This document shows, piece after piece, positions 1-8,095 of a stretch of DNA of 40,366 nucleotides. The notes below the pieces were generated by a model. The model was not told the DNA's origin. It ran no database searches and saw nothing but the letters and a program-made list of their open reading frames with translations. The DNA lies in IMG/VR virus record IMGVR_UViG_3300047547_000103, positions 1 to 40,366 of that record, one strand, 5' to 3'. The first letter of the stretch is position 1; every line of letters starts with the position of its first letter. The stretch comes from a virus. The position numbers were made by a program, and so were the translations under genes.

Positions 1-442
1 GCGTTGCGGCCTGTCCGGTCAGCGTGTAGGCCCCGGCATTGGCTGCGACTGCCCTGGCGTTGGCAAGGGTGGCCGGTTGGCCGTTGATCGTGTAGCTGCC
101 CGCATCGGCGCTCAGTGCGCGGGTGGCTGCGAGTGTGGCGGCCTGCCCTGTGATGCTGAACGCACCAGCGTCAGCCACCAAGACCTTGGCCGTTGCCGCG
201 TAGTCAAGCTGAGCAGCCTGGCCGGTTATGGCATAGCTGCCCGCGCTTGCGTCTAGGTTGCGCCCTGCGGCTGTGGTTGCCGCCTGGCCTGTGAGTGTGT
301 AAGCGCCTGCCGCTGCGTTGAGGCTGCGGAACGCTGCGAGCGTGGCCGCTTGGCCCGACAGTGTGTAGCTGCCGGGTTGCGCGTCGAGCGTGTAGGCAAG
401 TGGCCCGCCGCCACCGCCTGTTAGCGCAAGCAGCAGGGACAT
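1..442 (-). CDS. Tandem-repeat virion-type protein, N-terminal part (continues at window end)
   Basis: The ATG at 442 opens a reading frame that runs off the left window edge. After a short Gly-rich start it consists of about 22-residue repeats around the core G-[SA]-Y-T-[LI]-[TS]-G-Q-A-A-T-L. One unit is 25 residues long. The frame is completed by 39826-40366 at the other end: the last repeat here stops at GQAAT and the first residues there are LATTRAL, which restores the 22-residue period. Joined with the two shared end bases counted once, the gene is 981 nt (326 aa). It lies between the putative decoration protein at 450-1940 and the small gene before the scaffold, so it is probably a structural or decoration protein. 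This is inferred from position; I recognise no enzymatic domain. Confidence 0.75.
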   Translation of the reverse strand, partial: MSLLLALTGGGGGPLAYTLDAQPGSYTLSGQAATLAAFRSLNAAAGAYTLTGQAATTAAGRNLDASAGSYAITGQAAQLDYAATAKVLVADAGAFSITGQAATLAATRALSADAGSYTINGQPATLANARAVAANAGAYTLTGQAAT

Positions 443-449
443 TTAGCGC

Positions 450-1940
450 TTATTCCCAGCCGTACACAAAGGCCACAACGTGCGCTACTGTGCCCGTGGT
501 GCCTGCCGTGCCTATGTGCTTGGTCACCAGTGCCACAAACTCGCCCGGGTTGACGTAGATCGGCGCATCGCCAAAGTCCACGTAAGAGCCGCCCGGCTGT
601 GAAACCAGCGTACTCACCGCCTGAGCCGCTGTTACCACTTGGGTGAAAGCAGGCAGAGCCACCCGGCGCGGGGCTTTGGTGGTGGCCGCTTCAGCCGTTG
701 CCAGCGATACCGCTGTGTGACCAAAGGCAAGCGAGTATTGGCACACGTAAGGGCCACCGGCCACCACGGTTTGCACGTAGCTCATGAGGCTCACGCCGCG
801 AATGACCAAACGCCGACCCTGTATGTTGACCGTTCCCGCTGGCACTTGGTACGAGCAGATGATGCCGTCGGTGTTGACCGCAAGCGATACGGTTTCCCAG
901 AACTGCCCGCCCAAGCCCGAGCCAAGCGCCGCTGTGGTGTTGGTGGGCACCGCTGCGGTGGGGTTGGCGCTGTTGGCGTAGCTGGCCAAACTGCCCATGG
1001 TGCCGCCGCTCAAGCCTTGGTAGCTGCCCAACATGCGATTGCCGCCTGTGGATGCGGTGGTGCTGATATTGCCGCCACCTTGGCGCACGTTGTACGCTCC
1101 CACGAACGTTTGCAACACGCCACCAGCAGCGCCACCTGTGATTCGGTGTTTGAAGAACGCCTGAGAAGCCGCGGCCATGCACATGCGGGACTGTGCTGCG
1201 GGCAGTGGAACCTGCCCCAACATGACCGCGCCCGTGCCGTCGTTGACCCAGAACACCGCCTCTACGCTGGACTGGTAGCAAATGAACTGATAACGCTTGT
1301 TGTTGGTGTAGGCCCAAGTACCAGTGCCGCCTGTGGCCGGGAATACGCCTGTGCTGGTTTCCGTGCCGTTGAACGAAACAATGCCCTGCAAGCCTGCCGA
1401 GTTCAGCCGGAAAAACACGCCGTCAGTCGGTGCGGTGGTGTTGGTGCCAGCAAGCCCTATGCCCCATTCAACAAAGGTGTTGGTGGTGGGTTGCGCGCTG
1501 AATGCAAGCTCGGCATCCAGCGAAAGCGTGGTCGTGCCGGTCACTGGGAAGTAAGCGTAGGTGGAAAGCTGCACGCCCGTGGTGATGGTCGTGATGCTGC
1601 CGCTGTTGGTGGTGAACTGGCCCGCCGTCCACGTTGCCGCCATGGTTGCTGCGGAATAGTTGTGTTTGCCGGTATTTTGGGCCGTGTAGTTGAACACCTC
1701 CTCATCCAAGACCAAATCTTGGCTCACGCGGGTTCGGTAGTCGTTGTCCACCTCTTGCGGGCGAAGCACCGTTACGCCGGTTCGGTAGCCAGCGTCCACC
1801 TCGCCCATGATGCGCGACGCGCCCACGTTGGCCCCGTTGGTGTAGGCGTCCGTCTCGGTGATGACCTTGAGTTGATTGGATGCGTTGACCTCTGCACCGT
1901 TGCCAGTGCCAGAGCCGCGGAGGAGTGTGTCTAGTGCCAT
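450..1940 (-). CDS. Putative capsid decoration / head structural protein
   Basis: This encodes 496 aa, rich in Gly, Thr, Ala, Val and Ser and with few charged residues, which suits an all-beta virion protein. The N-terminus MALDTLLRGSGTGNGAEVNA is followed by a jelly-roll-like beta-rich middle (about residues 90-260) and a C-terminal domain ending HVVAFVYGWE. It lies immediately upstream of the repeat protein (start at 442) and downstream of two other small beta-rich proteins, all between portal and scaffold. A virion role follows from this position. I do not recognise a named family with certainty. The start is the ATG at 1940, 12 nt after the preceding stop at 1952, with an AAGGAAAC-like ribosome site. 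Confidence 0.7.
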   Translation of the reverse strand: MALDTLLRGSGTGNGAEVNASNQLKVITETDAYTNGANVGASRIMGEVDAGYRTGVTVLRPQEVDNDYRTRVSQDLVLDEEVFNYTAQNTGKHNYSAATMAATWTAGQFTTNSGSITTITTGVQLSTYAYFPVTGTTTLSLDAELAFSAQPTTNTFVEWGIGLAGTNTTAPTDGVFFRLNSAGLQGIVSFNGTETSTGVFPATGGTGTWAYTNNKRYQFICYQSSVEAVFWVNDGTGAVMLGQVPLPAAQSRMCMAAASQAFFKHRITGGAAGGVLQTFVGAYNVRQGGGNISTTASTGGNRMLGSYQGLSGGTMGSLASYANSANPTAAVPTNTTAALGSGLGGQFWETVSLAVNTDGIICSYQVPAGTVNIQGRRLVIRGVSLMSYVQTVVAGGPYVCQYSLAFGHTAVSLATAEAATTKAPRRVALPAFTQVVTAAQAVSTLVSQPGGSYVDFGDAPIYVNPGEFVALVTKHIGTAGTTGTVAHVVAFVYGWE

Positions 1941-1951
1941 GGTGTTTCCTT

Positions 1952-2245
1952 TTAATCAGCCCAGACCCAGCGGATCTGGAAAGAGCCTTGCATCTTGTCG
2001 AGGCATCGCCCGTAAATGGTGAAGCCTGTGCCGCCCGTCGGCGTGCCGCAGGTCAGGCCAATCAGCGCCGCAGCGTATCGGTGGTCGTTGGCCGTGTGGG
2101 TGCCGCTGGTATCGTCGCCCATGATGTACGCCTCGGCTTTGGACGTGGCCGAAATCGTGCCCTGCCCTGTGACCGCAACGCTGGCTTCGCTGGTGCCCGG
2201 GAAGCTCCCAAAGTCCAGCGTAGCCGTGCCTTGTCCGGTTGCCAT
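1952..2245 (-). CDS. Small beta-rich phage structural protein
   Basis: This encodes 97 aa: MATGQGTATLDFGSFPGTSE, then a motif GDDTSGTHTANDHRYAA, ending FQIRWVWAD. The composition (Gly, Thr, Ser, Ala) and the absence of Cys pairs or catalytic motifs fit a small all-beta virion protein. It starts just after the stop of the 144-aa gene (2249) and is followed closely by the 496-aa structural gene, so it is translated in the head-gene operon. Proteins of this kind are common in phages of Proteobacteria near fibre or decoration genes. The specific function is not known. Confidence 0.7.
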   Translation of the reverse strand: MATGQGTATLDFGSFPGTSEASVAVTGQGTISATSKAEAYIMGDDTSGTHTANDHRYAAALIGLTCGTPTGGTGFTIYGRCLDKMQGSFQIRWVWAD

Positions 2246-2248
2246 GCG

Positions 2249-2683
2249 TTATGCCAGCGTCAAAATTGCGCCGGGGGTGGCGTTGCTGAACTTGACGGTA
2301 AACGTCTCAGTGTCAGCCAGCGTTACCGCGCTGCCATAGTCCCACCAAGCGATTGCAGCGTCAGCCGGCGATGTGGCCGTGTCGTTGTACAGCACCGCAT
2401 ATCGGAATGGGCCAATGCCGCCCGCTGTGGCCGTGAACACCACTTGCGTGCCGCTTACCGTCGTGGTGCCTGTCACTTCGGCAATGGTGATCGTGGTGGC
2501 CGTACCGCCTGCCGTGTAGCCGTTGGCCGCTGCTGGCGCTGGGTGGTCTGTCACGTTCCATGTGGTCTGGGTGGCCACGGGTGCCGTGTTGGTCAGCGCT
2601 ACTTTGAAAGTGTGCGCATCCCAGTCGTGAACGCCGCGTATCAGCTGCTCGCTGAAGTCCTGAAATTTGTTGTATGTTGCCAT
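2249..2683 (-). CDS. Beta-rich structural protein, possible head decoration
   Basis: This encodes 144 aa, starting MATYNKFQDFSEQLIRGVHD, then a Thr/Ala/Val-rich beta domain (FKVALTNTAP, TITIAEVTGTTTVSGTQVVF, AWWDYGS). The pattern of a short helical start followed by an Ig- or jelly-roll-like body is frequent in phage decoration proteins. It begins 4 nt below the portal stop and is followed after 4 nt by the 97-aa gene, a tightly packed virion cluster. The assignment rests on composition and neighbourhood; no catalytic motif is visible. Confidence 0.68.
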   Translation of the reverse strand: MATYNKFQDFSEQLIRGVHDWDAHTFKVALTNTAPVATQTTWNVTDHPAPAAANGYTAGGTATTITIAEVTGTTTVSGTQVVFTATAGGIGPFRYAVLYNDTATSPADAAIAWWDYGSAVTLADTETFTVKFSNATPGAILTLA

Positions 2684-2686
2684 CTT

Positions 2687-4873
2687 TTAAGCTCCGTTTG
2701 CGCTTTGAACGCCGATTGCCCTGCCATTCGCGTCGCGCACAATCATCTTGGGCGCGCCCATTTGCTGAATCACCGCTTGCAAGCCGGTCAAGACTTGCAG
2801 CATGTCGTCTTTGTGCTGAATCACGTCAGACGGTGGCGCGCCGCGTACCTTCATTTCCTCGATGTAAATCTTGGTCTGGGCATCGAATTCGGCTTTCCAT
2901 TTCTCGAACTCAAGCCGCTGCTGTTCAAGCTGCGCCTCGTACCGGGCCTTCATGGCCTCACGCTCGGCATCGCGCTGGTCGTTGGCCGCTTGCAACTCTA
3001 GGTTGGCCTGTGTCTCTTGCAGCTTGGCCTGCATCTGGGCCTGCGTCTTTTGCAAGTCCACCTGAAGCTGCGCTTGTGACTTCTGCTGATCGGCCTGCAA
3101 CTTCATTTGCTCGATCTGAAGCTCAATCGGCGGTTGTTGCGGCTGCGGGGGCAGGGTTGACGGGTCTTGAAAGTACGCCTGCACGTCTTTAAACCCGGCG
3201 TTCTCAGCCAGTTTTGCAGCGGTGTTGTAAACGTGCTTCGGTGTTGCCAGCCCCATCGGCATGCCCTGCATCTGAAGCTGCAAGATGTTGCCCAACTGCT
3301 GCGCCTGGCTCACTTTGTCGCCGGTGCCCAAGCCGACGTGGATGCTCATGTCGTACTGGTCGCGCCATTCGTTCGGGTCGTACTCCACGAATTCGTCGCG
3401 CAAGCGGAACGCCAGCTTTTCCATGCCGCCATCGGTCAGGGTCTTCAAAATCCCTTGGAATATGGGCTTGACCAGGATCTCGGCAAAGATGCGGGCGATC
3501 AGCTCAATGCGCTGCTGTGCCGCCGACTGGTCGATCTGCCGCCCGGTGGCCGTGTTGTTCAGGCTGTCAGGGTTCAGGCCCATGGACGTGCGAGACACGC
3601 CCGTGCGGTTTTCGCGCATGCCCTGCACGTATTCCAGCATGGGCATGGAAGCACCCGCGGCAAAGGGCACCACGTCGGGCTGCACGCCGTTGATATCGCG
3701 TGTGCGAATCAAACCACCTGGGCGCGAGTCGAGCAGATCGTCGATGTTGGCCATGGGTGACCAATTCGAATCCGTCAGCACTTTGGTGCGCGGATTGTTG
3801 GTCAAATACAGATTGTTGAGCGTCTGACGCAGCAACTCAGTGTGCAGCTTTTGCAAGTCGCTCACCACCTCGGCCAAGCTCATGCCGGCCCATTGGTGGG
3901 TGTTCAGCACCGGTGAGGCCGTGGCAATCGGCACATGGCTGACTTCCTCAACCTTCAGAATCTTGTCCTGCAAACGGTAGATGCACAGGCGTTCGGCAAT
4001 GCCATCGCCATCACGGTCCACCAACACGTATTCAATGCGCAAGTAGCCGTCTTCCTGGCTCTTGTCGATGTCGTCGCCTTCGTCCTCGTAGGCCTCAAGT
4101 TCTGTCTGACGCTGCATCAAATTGCGGTCAGATGCCTCCAAGTCTTCGGGGTCCACCTTGAAGCCCATCAGCTTGAGGTCTGACGCGGTGACTTCCATCA
4201 CCCGGCACACGTAGGGGCAGTCCTGCAACAAGGGAGAAGTCCACTCAGCTTCGATCAACAGGTCGTTGGGGTCGAATGCTTCCACCGTGACCACGTTGCG
4301 CTTTTCAATTCGCTTGAGTCGGCCTGAGTGCAAGCCCATCACCATGCCAGACGGGTCGATCACTTGCTCGGTGCGCACTTCTTGCAGCTCTGCGCCTTCC
4401 TCTTGCATGATCATCGCAAGCATTTCGTCCGTGGCCCCTTGAAACGGGATGGACGTCACGCTTTCCTTCGTCTCTTTGCGCCACATCACCGCCGCGTTGC
4501 CGGTCATGAGCGCGTCTTTCAGTGCTGTGTAGAGCACCAAAAAGCCGTTGTTTTGCTTGTAAAAGACGTGGTTGCAGGCGTCGGTGGCTTGCTCTGCGCC
4601 TGCCACGTCGTTGGCCCGAGAAGGCTCAAAGCTCACCGCCTTATCGGTCGACGTGAAAATCTTGAGCAAGGACGGCAACACCCATTCCACGGTGTCGGAC
4701 ACGTCAGAGGCCACAATCTGCGACCAGTCCTCTTGCTCGTTGCCGTAGGGTTGCTTGTAGTACTCACGCCGCGAAGCCTCACGCGTGGTAGACAGCTCGC
4801 CCCAGACATACTTGCCTGCTGCGTCTTCTTTGTCTTGCAGCAGCTTCAGCAGGTCTTCATCGTCCAGCTTCAT
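2687..4873 (-). CDS. Portal protein (P22-like)
   Basis: This encodes 728 aa, the size of P22-type portals. The N-terminal body (residues 1-540) has portal-like features: WSQIVASDVSDTVEWVLPSL, a conserved segment GNAAVMWRKE, and SRTSMGLNPDSLNNTATGRQ, followed by the long-helix region. Residues about 570-690 form a long Gln/Glu/Lys-rich coiled coil, which suits a C-terminal barrel or crown extension. The portal forms the dodecameric DNA gate of the head and docks the terminase. It overlaps the 47-aa gene upstream (stop at 4870) and lies one gene after TerL, the usual order. Identity is strong by family pattern and context. Confidence 0.9.
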   Translation of the reverse strand: MKLDDEDLLKLLQDKEDAAGKYVWGELSTTREASRREYYKQPYGNEQEDWSQIVASDVSDTVEWVLPSLLKIFTSTDKAVSFEPSRANDVAGAEQATDACNHVFYKQNNGFLVLYTALKDALMTGNAAVMWRKETKESVTSIPFQGATDEMLAMIMQEEGAELQEVRTEQVIDPSGMVMGLHSGRLKRIEKRNVVTVEAFDPNDLLIEAEWTSPLLQDCPYVCRVMEVTASDLKLMGFKVDPEDLEASDRNLMQRQTELEAYEDEGDDIDKSQEDGYLRIEYVLVDRDGDGIAERLCIYRLQDKILKVEEVSHVPIATASPVLNTHQWAGMSLAEVVSDLQKLHTELLRQTLNNLYLTNNPRTKVLTDSNWSPMANIDDLLDSRPGGLIRTRDINGVQPDVVPFAAGASMPMLEYVQGMRENRTGVSRTSMGLNPDSLNNTATGRQIDQSAAQQRIELIARIFAEILVKPIFQGILKTLTDGGMEKLAFRLRDEFVEYDPNEWRDQYDMSIHVGLGTGDKVSQAQQLGNILQLQMQGMPMGLATPKHVYNTAAKLAENAGFKDVQAYFQDPSTLPPQPQQPPIELQIEQMKLQADQQKSQAQLQVDLQKTQAQMQAKLQETQANLELQAANDQRDAEREAMKARYEAQLEQQRLEFEKWKAEFDAQTKIYIEEMKVRGAPPSDVIQHKDDMLQVLTGLQAVIQQMGAPKMIVRDANGRAIGVQSANGA

Positions 4874-5013
4874 TCGGCAATCTTCCGCTTGGTCACTTTG
4901 GGCGCTTCGTCGCTTTTTAGCAACGGGTGCAGCAAATCGGCCAGCTTGTCAGCAGCGTCACGCCGCCCCATTCCGACTAGGCGGATCAGTTCGATGAGTT
5001 CTTGATGGGTCAT
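4870..5013 (-). CDS. Small helical protein before portal (47 aa)
   Basis: The ATG at 5013 has a good ribosome site (CAGGAGTG, about 8 nt upstream) and opens 47 codons: MTHQELIELIRLVGMGRRDA, a helix-rich charged protein ending VTKRKIAE. Its stop overlaps the portal start by 4 nt, so the two are translationally coupled. The same frame stays open upstream to 5325. I reject that extension because it has no ribosome site, looks non-protein-like, and contains the 21-bp motif at 5033-5053. The function is unknown; small proteins at this site are common in podovirus head operons. Confidence 0.65.
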   Translation of the reverse strand: MTHQELIELIRLVGMGRRDAADKLADLLHPLLKSDEAPKVTKRKIAE

Positions 5014-5437
5014 GGTGGGCACTCCTGCGCATAGTGTCCACATTGGTAAAGCGGGCCAGACATAGGGCAACCCGAGACTCCCGACCTGTGTGGTTTGGAG
5101 TCTTTGCCCATCCCGAAGGACCAGCACTCGCTTGACGGTCACATTCAATTGTCGAGCACCCGTATCGTGGGTCAATCGCTGAAAGTCGGTCTGTTTGCTC
5201 GTTTTGGTGGTCGCTGTGCAACGCCACGCCGCCGGGTTGCCAGTTAGCGGCATCACTTCTCTTGTTGGCCACCGTGACATGGTGCGCTGCTTCGTCAACG
5301 GGCGAACAGTACCGCTGAAAAGCAAAACCCTCTGAGTTCTGCTTTCCGTGCTGGCAACCCGTTCCCCTTTCGGGGATAAAAGCAGAACCGAGAGGGTTCT
5401 AAACGTATCTTAGCGCTGCCAGCACTTGACAGAACCA
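5014..5437 (-). ncRNA. Structured, apparently non-coding segment between terL and portal genes
   Basis: No convincing gene is visible in about 420 nt. Read on the transcribed minus strand, the segment contains several inverted repeats. GTGCTGGCA (about 5413-5425) pairs with TGCCAGCAC (about 5346-5356). A run of about 20 nt at 5376-5399 (AGAACCCTCTCGGTTCTGC) pairs imperfectly with 5323-5344. A tetraloop stem CCCCGAAAGGGG lies between them. AGACTCC pairs with GGAGTCT at about 5075-5102. The first two pairs are interleaved, which would give a pseudoknot or two alternative folds. The segment is bounded on both sides by copies of the 21-bp motif. It could be a structured RNA, a decayed insertion or a transcript-processing region; the assignment is tentative. 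Confidence 0.4.
5033..5053 (-). promoter_or_regulatory. 21-bp late motif, copy d
   Basis: CGCTTTACCAATGTGGACA plus CT, 19 nt before the ATG at 5013 of the 47-aa gene that is coupled to portal. This copy leaves room for the ribosome site CAGGAGTG. Confidence 0.68.
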
Positions 5438-5458
5438 ATTGTCTAAATTGGTAAAGCG
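5438..5458 (-). promoter_or_regulatory. 21-bp late motif, copy b
   Basis: CGCTTTACCAATTTAGACA plus AT, beginning 1 nt after the terL stop codon. No start codon follows; the structured segment 5014-5437 does. Confidence 0.68.
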
Positions 5459-5459
5459 G

Positions 5460-6716
5460 TCAAGCCACAAAGCCTTTTGATCTGTACCTGATCGGAGCAG
5501 CCGAACCATTGGTGTTGGTCAGGCTGTCCGCAACGATGCACACATACCTGAAGCAGTCAGCCGAGTGCGAAAACTCATCATGCAGTGGCGAGCCAGGCTC
5601 CCCCGTCTTGTTGCTTATGTTCCGGCGGTAGCGTCGCAATGATTCCATCAATCGAGCCGTGCGCGTTTTGTCGAAGTACACCCTTGGGAACACCAGCCGC
5701 GTAGCCCTGATGCCTTCCTCAACCGACATTGGCGGGATTTTCTCAACCGTGAAGCCGAGCGCCTCCATGATCTCAGCAGATGACTTGCCGGTTTTGTAAT
5801 CCTTGGCGAAACCGTCATGAGGCAAATACATCACGCCGATGTTGTAGGGCTTGCGCCTGATCTCTGCTGCATAGTCTGCAAGCGTGCGCTGGTTGTCTTC
5901 AATGTGGTCAACCACGCGCAACTCAGAGCCAGAGCGCTGAACAAAGGCGATGGCCATGCTGTCAGCAAAGCCCAAATCCCACACCGCATGCGTCTTAAGC
6001 AGCGGGTCGGCCGGCACCTCACGGATGCGCCCTTCGCTCTCGGCCTTGCTCACTTCGTCAAAGTAAATCGCACCCTCGACCGCGGGCTTGCACTTGCCTT
6101 CCCAAATCCAGTTGTACACCTCTGGCTTGAGCGTTGATTGAGCGTGCCGCCGTTCAGCATCCAGCGTTGACGGAAACCAAGGGTTATCGCTCCAGTTCAT
6201 TTCAACCACCACCGCATCTGGGGGGGTGTTGATCACAAACCGGTCGTGCGTTGGGTCGCTTTCAAGCTCGGGGTTGTAGGTGATCCAGATTTCGGACCCC
6301 TCTTTACGGATGGTGGGAATGAGCACGGACCATGAACGGTCGCTGATCGTCTGGGCTTCCTCACACCACACCACGTCCACACCTTCGAATGACTTGATAC
6401 TGTCCACCGTCATATCGCTCAGGCCAGCGAAAAAGAACTCTGTGCCGTTCTTGCCCCTGATCGTGGTTTGCAGCACTTCGTAGAAGCTCTCAAGCCCCAA
6501 CCGTGCGATCTGGTCTTTGAGCAACTGGTGCACCGATTGCTGAATCGACTTCTGAATCTCACGAGCGCACAGAAACCGGGTGGGCTTGGCCGTTCCGATG
6601 ATCAACATGGCGATGGCAATGCCCCAGCTTTTGCCGGAACCCCTGCCGCCTTTGATGATCTTGTACCGCTTAGGCTCGAACAGAACGTCGAGCTTTTGCG
6701 CCAGTTCAATTTCCAA
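5460..6716 (-). CDS. terL: Terminase large subunit
   Basis: This encodes 418 aa with the two-domain layout of PBSX/Terminase_3-type packaging motors. Walker A is GGRGSGKS at residues 23-30 and Walker B is VDVVWCEEAQ near residue 115. The C-terminal RNase H-like nuclease shows acidic residues in AVWDLGFADSMAIAF and near the end in HDEFSHSADCFRY. It pumps DNA into the prohead through the portal and cuts the concatemer. It overlaps the small subunit by 11 nt. The TGA stop at 5460-5462 runs directly into a copy of the 21-bp motif. The type of packaging (pac or cos) cannot be read from the sequence alone. Confidence 0.95.
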   Translation of the reverse strand: MEIELAQKLDVLFEPKRYKIIKGGRGSGKSWGIAIAMLIIGTAKPTRFLCAREIQKSIQQSVHQLLKDQIARLGLESFYEVLQTTIRGKNGTEFFFAGLSDMTVDSIKSFEGVDVVWCEEAQTISDRSWSVLIPTIRKEGSEIWITYNPELESDPTHDRFVINTPPDAVVVEMNWSDNPWFPSTLDAERRHAQSTLKPEVYNWIWEGKCKPAVEGAIYFDEVSKAESEGRIREVPADPLLKTHAVWDLGFADSMAIAFVQRSGSELRVVDHIEDNQRTLADYAAEIRRKPYNIGVMYLPHDGFAKDYKTGKSSAEIMEALGFTVEKIPPMSVEEGIRATRLVFPRVYFDKTRTARLMESLRRYRRNISNKTGEPGSPLHDEFSHSADCFRYVCIVADSLTNTNGSAAPIRYRSKGFVA

Positions 6717-7002
6717 TTGGGGCCTTGAAGCTGATTGTGAAGTTGTGTTGGAGCGGGTTTTGTGGGTCGCCAGTGACTTGGATTGGCATCACCTTGCCTA
6801 CCAACCCCAAGAACGCCGCTTTGGTCTTTGGGTCTGTTGCACAGTCCATCAGGTAGTCAACGCCGCCAACATTGTCCAGAGCCTCGGCAATCATGTCTCT
6901 GATCGCCTGGTTGTTCTTGTTGAGCACGCCTTTTGGCCTGCCTTGGTTCGGTCTTTTCTCGCCTTTCTTATAGGCGGTCTTGGGTATTGGTGCTGTTGTC
7001 AT
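6706..7002 (-). CDS. terS: Terminase small subunit-like protein
   Basis: From the ATG at 7002 this is 98 aa: MTTAPIPKTAYKKGEKRPNQ, then GRPKGVLNK, a helical middle and VGKVMPIQVTG. The basic Gly/Arg/Lys start followed by an NK-rich turn and helices is typical of small terminase subunits placed directly before TerL. An earlier in-frame ATG at 7047 lies inside the 21-bp motif at 7037-7057 and would add 15 atypical residues, so I prefer 7002. The protein should recognise phage DNA and load TerL. Family membership is inferred from the pattern and from the 11-nt overlap with terL. Confidence 0.8.
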   Translation of the reverse strand: MTTAPIPKTAYKKGEKRPNQGRPKGVLNKNNQAIRDMIAEALDNVGGVDYLMDCATDPKTKAAFLGLVGKVMPIQVTGDPQNPLQHNFTISFKAPIGN

Positions 7003-7030
7003 GCTATCGAGTCCAGTAAGGGTGTTCGAT

Positions 7031-7336
7031 TCACTTATTGTCAACATTGGTAAAGCGGGGGTGAAAGATCGAACTCACGCCTATCAGATGCTCAGAGATG
7101 CCGCTTCTCCATTGGCCGGGTGACTGGTAGGTCGATCGCCCTTCGGTGTCTGACCTGCGTTCCAAGAACCCAATGAACACCAGGTTGTGCAAAGCGCTAC
7201 GAACTTGGCCTTCGTTGAGTCCTGTAACCTTCATCACTTCTCGGCGGTATTGGTTGCCGTTCTGTACTGCTTCCAGCACCCGGCGCATGTTCGATGGGCG
7301 TTGCAGGGGGAATGGGCTTCCTTTTTTGAGGGTCAT
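7031..7336 (-). CDS. Small winged-helix DNA-binding protein, candidate late regulator
   Basis: This encodes 101 aa. Residues 15-65 form a winged helix-turn-helix: MRRVLEAVQNGNQYRREVMK, then TGLNEGQVRSALHNLVFIGFLE followed by a wing (RRSDTEGRSTYQS). It is the last gene before the terminase genes, the position of late regulators (Q-like) in lambdoid phages. Its 3' end contains the 21-bp motif at 7037-7057 that recurs in front of late genes. It is therefore the best candidate for a factor acting on that motif. No direct evidence links them, and it could equally be an unrelated accessory regulator. Confidence 0.7.
   Translation of the reverse strand: MTLKKGSPFPLQRPSNMRRVLEAVQNGNQYRREVMKVTGLNEGQVRSALHNLVFIGFLERRSDTEGRSTYQSPGQWRSGISEHLIGVSSIFHPRFTNVDNK
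7037..7057 (-). promoter_or_regulatory. 21-bp late motif, copy c
   Basis: CGCTTTACCAATGTTGACA plus AT, within the 3' end of the winged-helix gene and 34 nt before the ATG of terS at 7002. This is the position expected for the start of the late transcript. Confidence 0.68.
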
Positions 7337-7554
7337 TTGCCGTCATCCTCCTGGGCGGTCAGCTCGCATTCAATCTTGGTCAGGTACACAGCCAGGTCCA
7401 AGGCCTCTTCCTTGGCATGCCTCACCCATTCAATGAGCCGAAGGCGGTTGTTCTCTACCGTTACGCCGTATTTCTGAATGCCGAGTTGTTGCCTGCGCGC
7501 AATTTCTCGGCATACCAGTGCCTCAATGCCGGTTACTTCAATTTCCACGTTCAA
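7333..7554 (-). CDS. MazG-superfamily-like small protein
   Basis: This encodes 73 aa: MNVEIEVTGIEALVCREIAR, then RRQQLGIQKYGVTVENNRL, then LIEWVRHAKEEALDLAVYL. The QxKYG motif followed by a helix with HAKEEALDLAVYL matches the small all-alpha MazG-like (dATP/dGTP pyrophosphohydrolase-related) proteins in phages. The EExxD acidic helix would bind Mg and the nucleotide. It overlaps ninG upstream (17 nt) and the winged-helix gene downstream (4 nt). It may clean up non-canonical or host nucleotides. The role is inferred from the motif; the protein is shorter than full MazG. Confidence 0.65.
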   Translation of the reverse strand: MNVEIEVTGIEALVCREIARRQQLGIQKYGVTVENNRLRLIEWVRHAKEEALDLAVYLTKIECELTAQEDDGK

Positions 7555-8095
7555 GCTCCTTGAGTTTCAATCGGTAGGTGTTGCGGATTTCGGTCAGTTC
7601 TTCACGGGTCCATTTATGCGGGGTGTTGTTGGCCTCTAAAGCCTCAACCCTTGGCAGGCCAATACGCGCAATGAGTCCAATTCGATAGTCAACTGCACGT
7701 CCTGCCCCATATCGGTTGCAGTGTTTGCGTTGGGCGTGTACGTTGTCTTCGTTGAATCGCAGGTGGCTGGCTGAACCGGTGGATCGGTAGTGCCCTGCGT
7801 CGTAGGCTCCCCCAACTTCGCCAGTTCCCAAAGGCATGCCGCAGCAGATGCAGGGCTGAAAATGGTCACGGGCACGGATGTAGGCATTGAATTCAACTTG
7901 AGCCTCTTTGATGAGTTGGGGAATGGTCTTGATGGCTTCTTTGCGTGCCTTGAACTGGGTGCGCTCGGCTGCTTTGTCGGCTTTGACCTTTCTGGCCGCG
8001 CAGACTGGGGAGCAAACTGCCTGCATCGGTCGAACAGGGGAAAACAGCTTGGCGCATTGCTTGCAGGGTCGGGCTTTTGGCTCAAAGGGTTTCAT
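7538..8095 (-). CDS. ninG: NinG/Rap-type recombination endonuclease
   Basis: This encodes 185 aa with the NinG layout. A Cys-rich N-terminal zinc site (CKQCAKLF, CSPVCAARK) is followed by a basic coiled stretch, then CICCGMPL and an HNH-like segment with DAGHYRSTGSASHLRFNEDN and KHCNRYGAG. In lambda, NinG (Rap) is a structure-specific nuclease that cuts branched DNA and assists Red recombination. Here it would pair with the Sak-type annealing protein at 14355-15002. It overlaps ninB by 14 nt. The family match is strong. Confidence 0.9.
   Translation of the reverse strand: MKPFEPKARPCKQCAKLFSPVRPMQAVCSPVCAARKVKADKAAERTQFKARKEAIKTIPQLIKEAQVEFNAYIRARDHFQPCICCGMPLGTGEVGGAYDAGHYRSTGSASHLRFNEDNVHAQRKHCNRYGAGRAVDYRIGLIARIGLPRVEALEANNTPHKWTREELTEIRNTYRLKLKELERGN

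Noticed and set aside
639-1934. 431-aa plus-strand frame opposite the structural gene
   Set aside because: It is a shadow of the minus-strand gene at 450-1940, with His/Arg-rich nonsense composition and no ribosome site.
5014-5325. 151-aa minus-strand frame extending the 47-aa gene, and a 104-aa frame at 4958-5272
   Set aside because: Neither has a ribosome site or protein-like composition. They overlap each other, and the 21-bp motif lies inside them.
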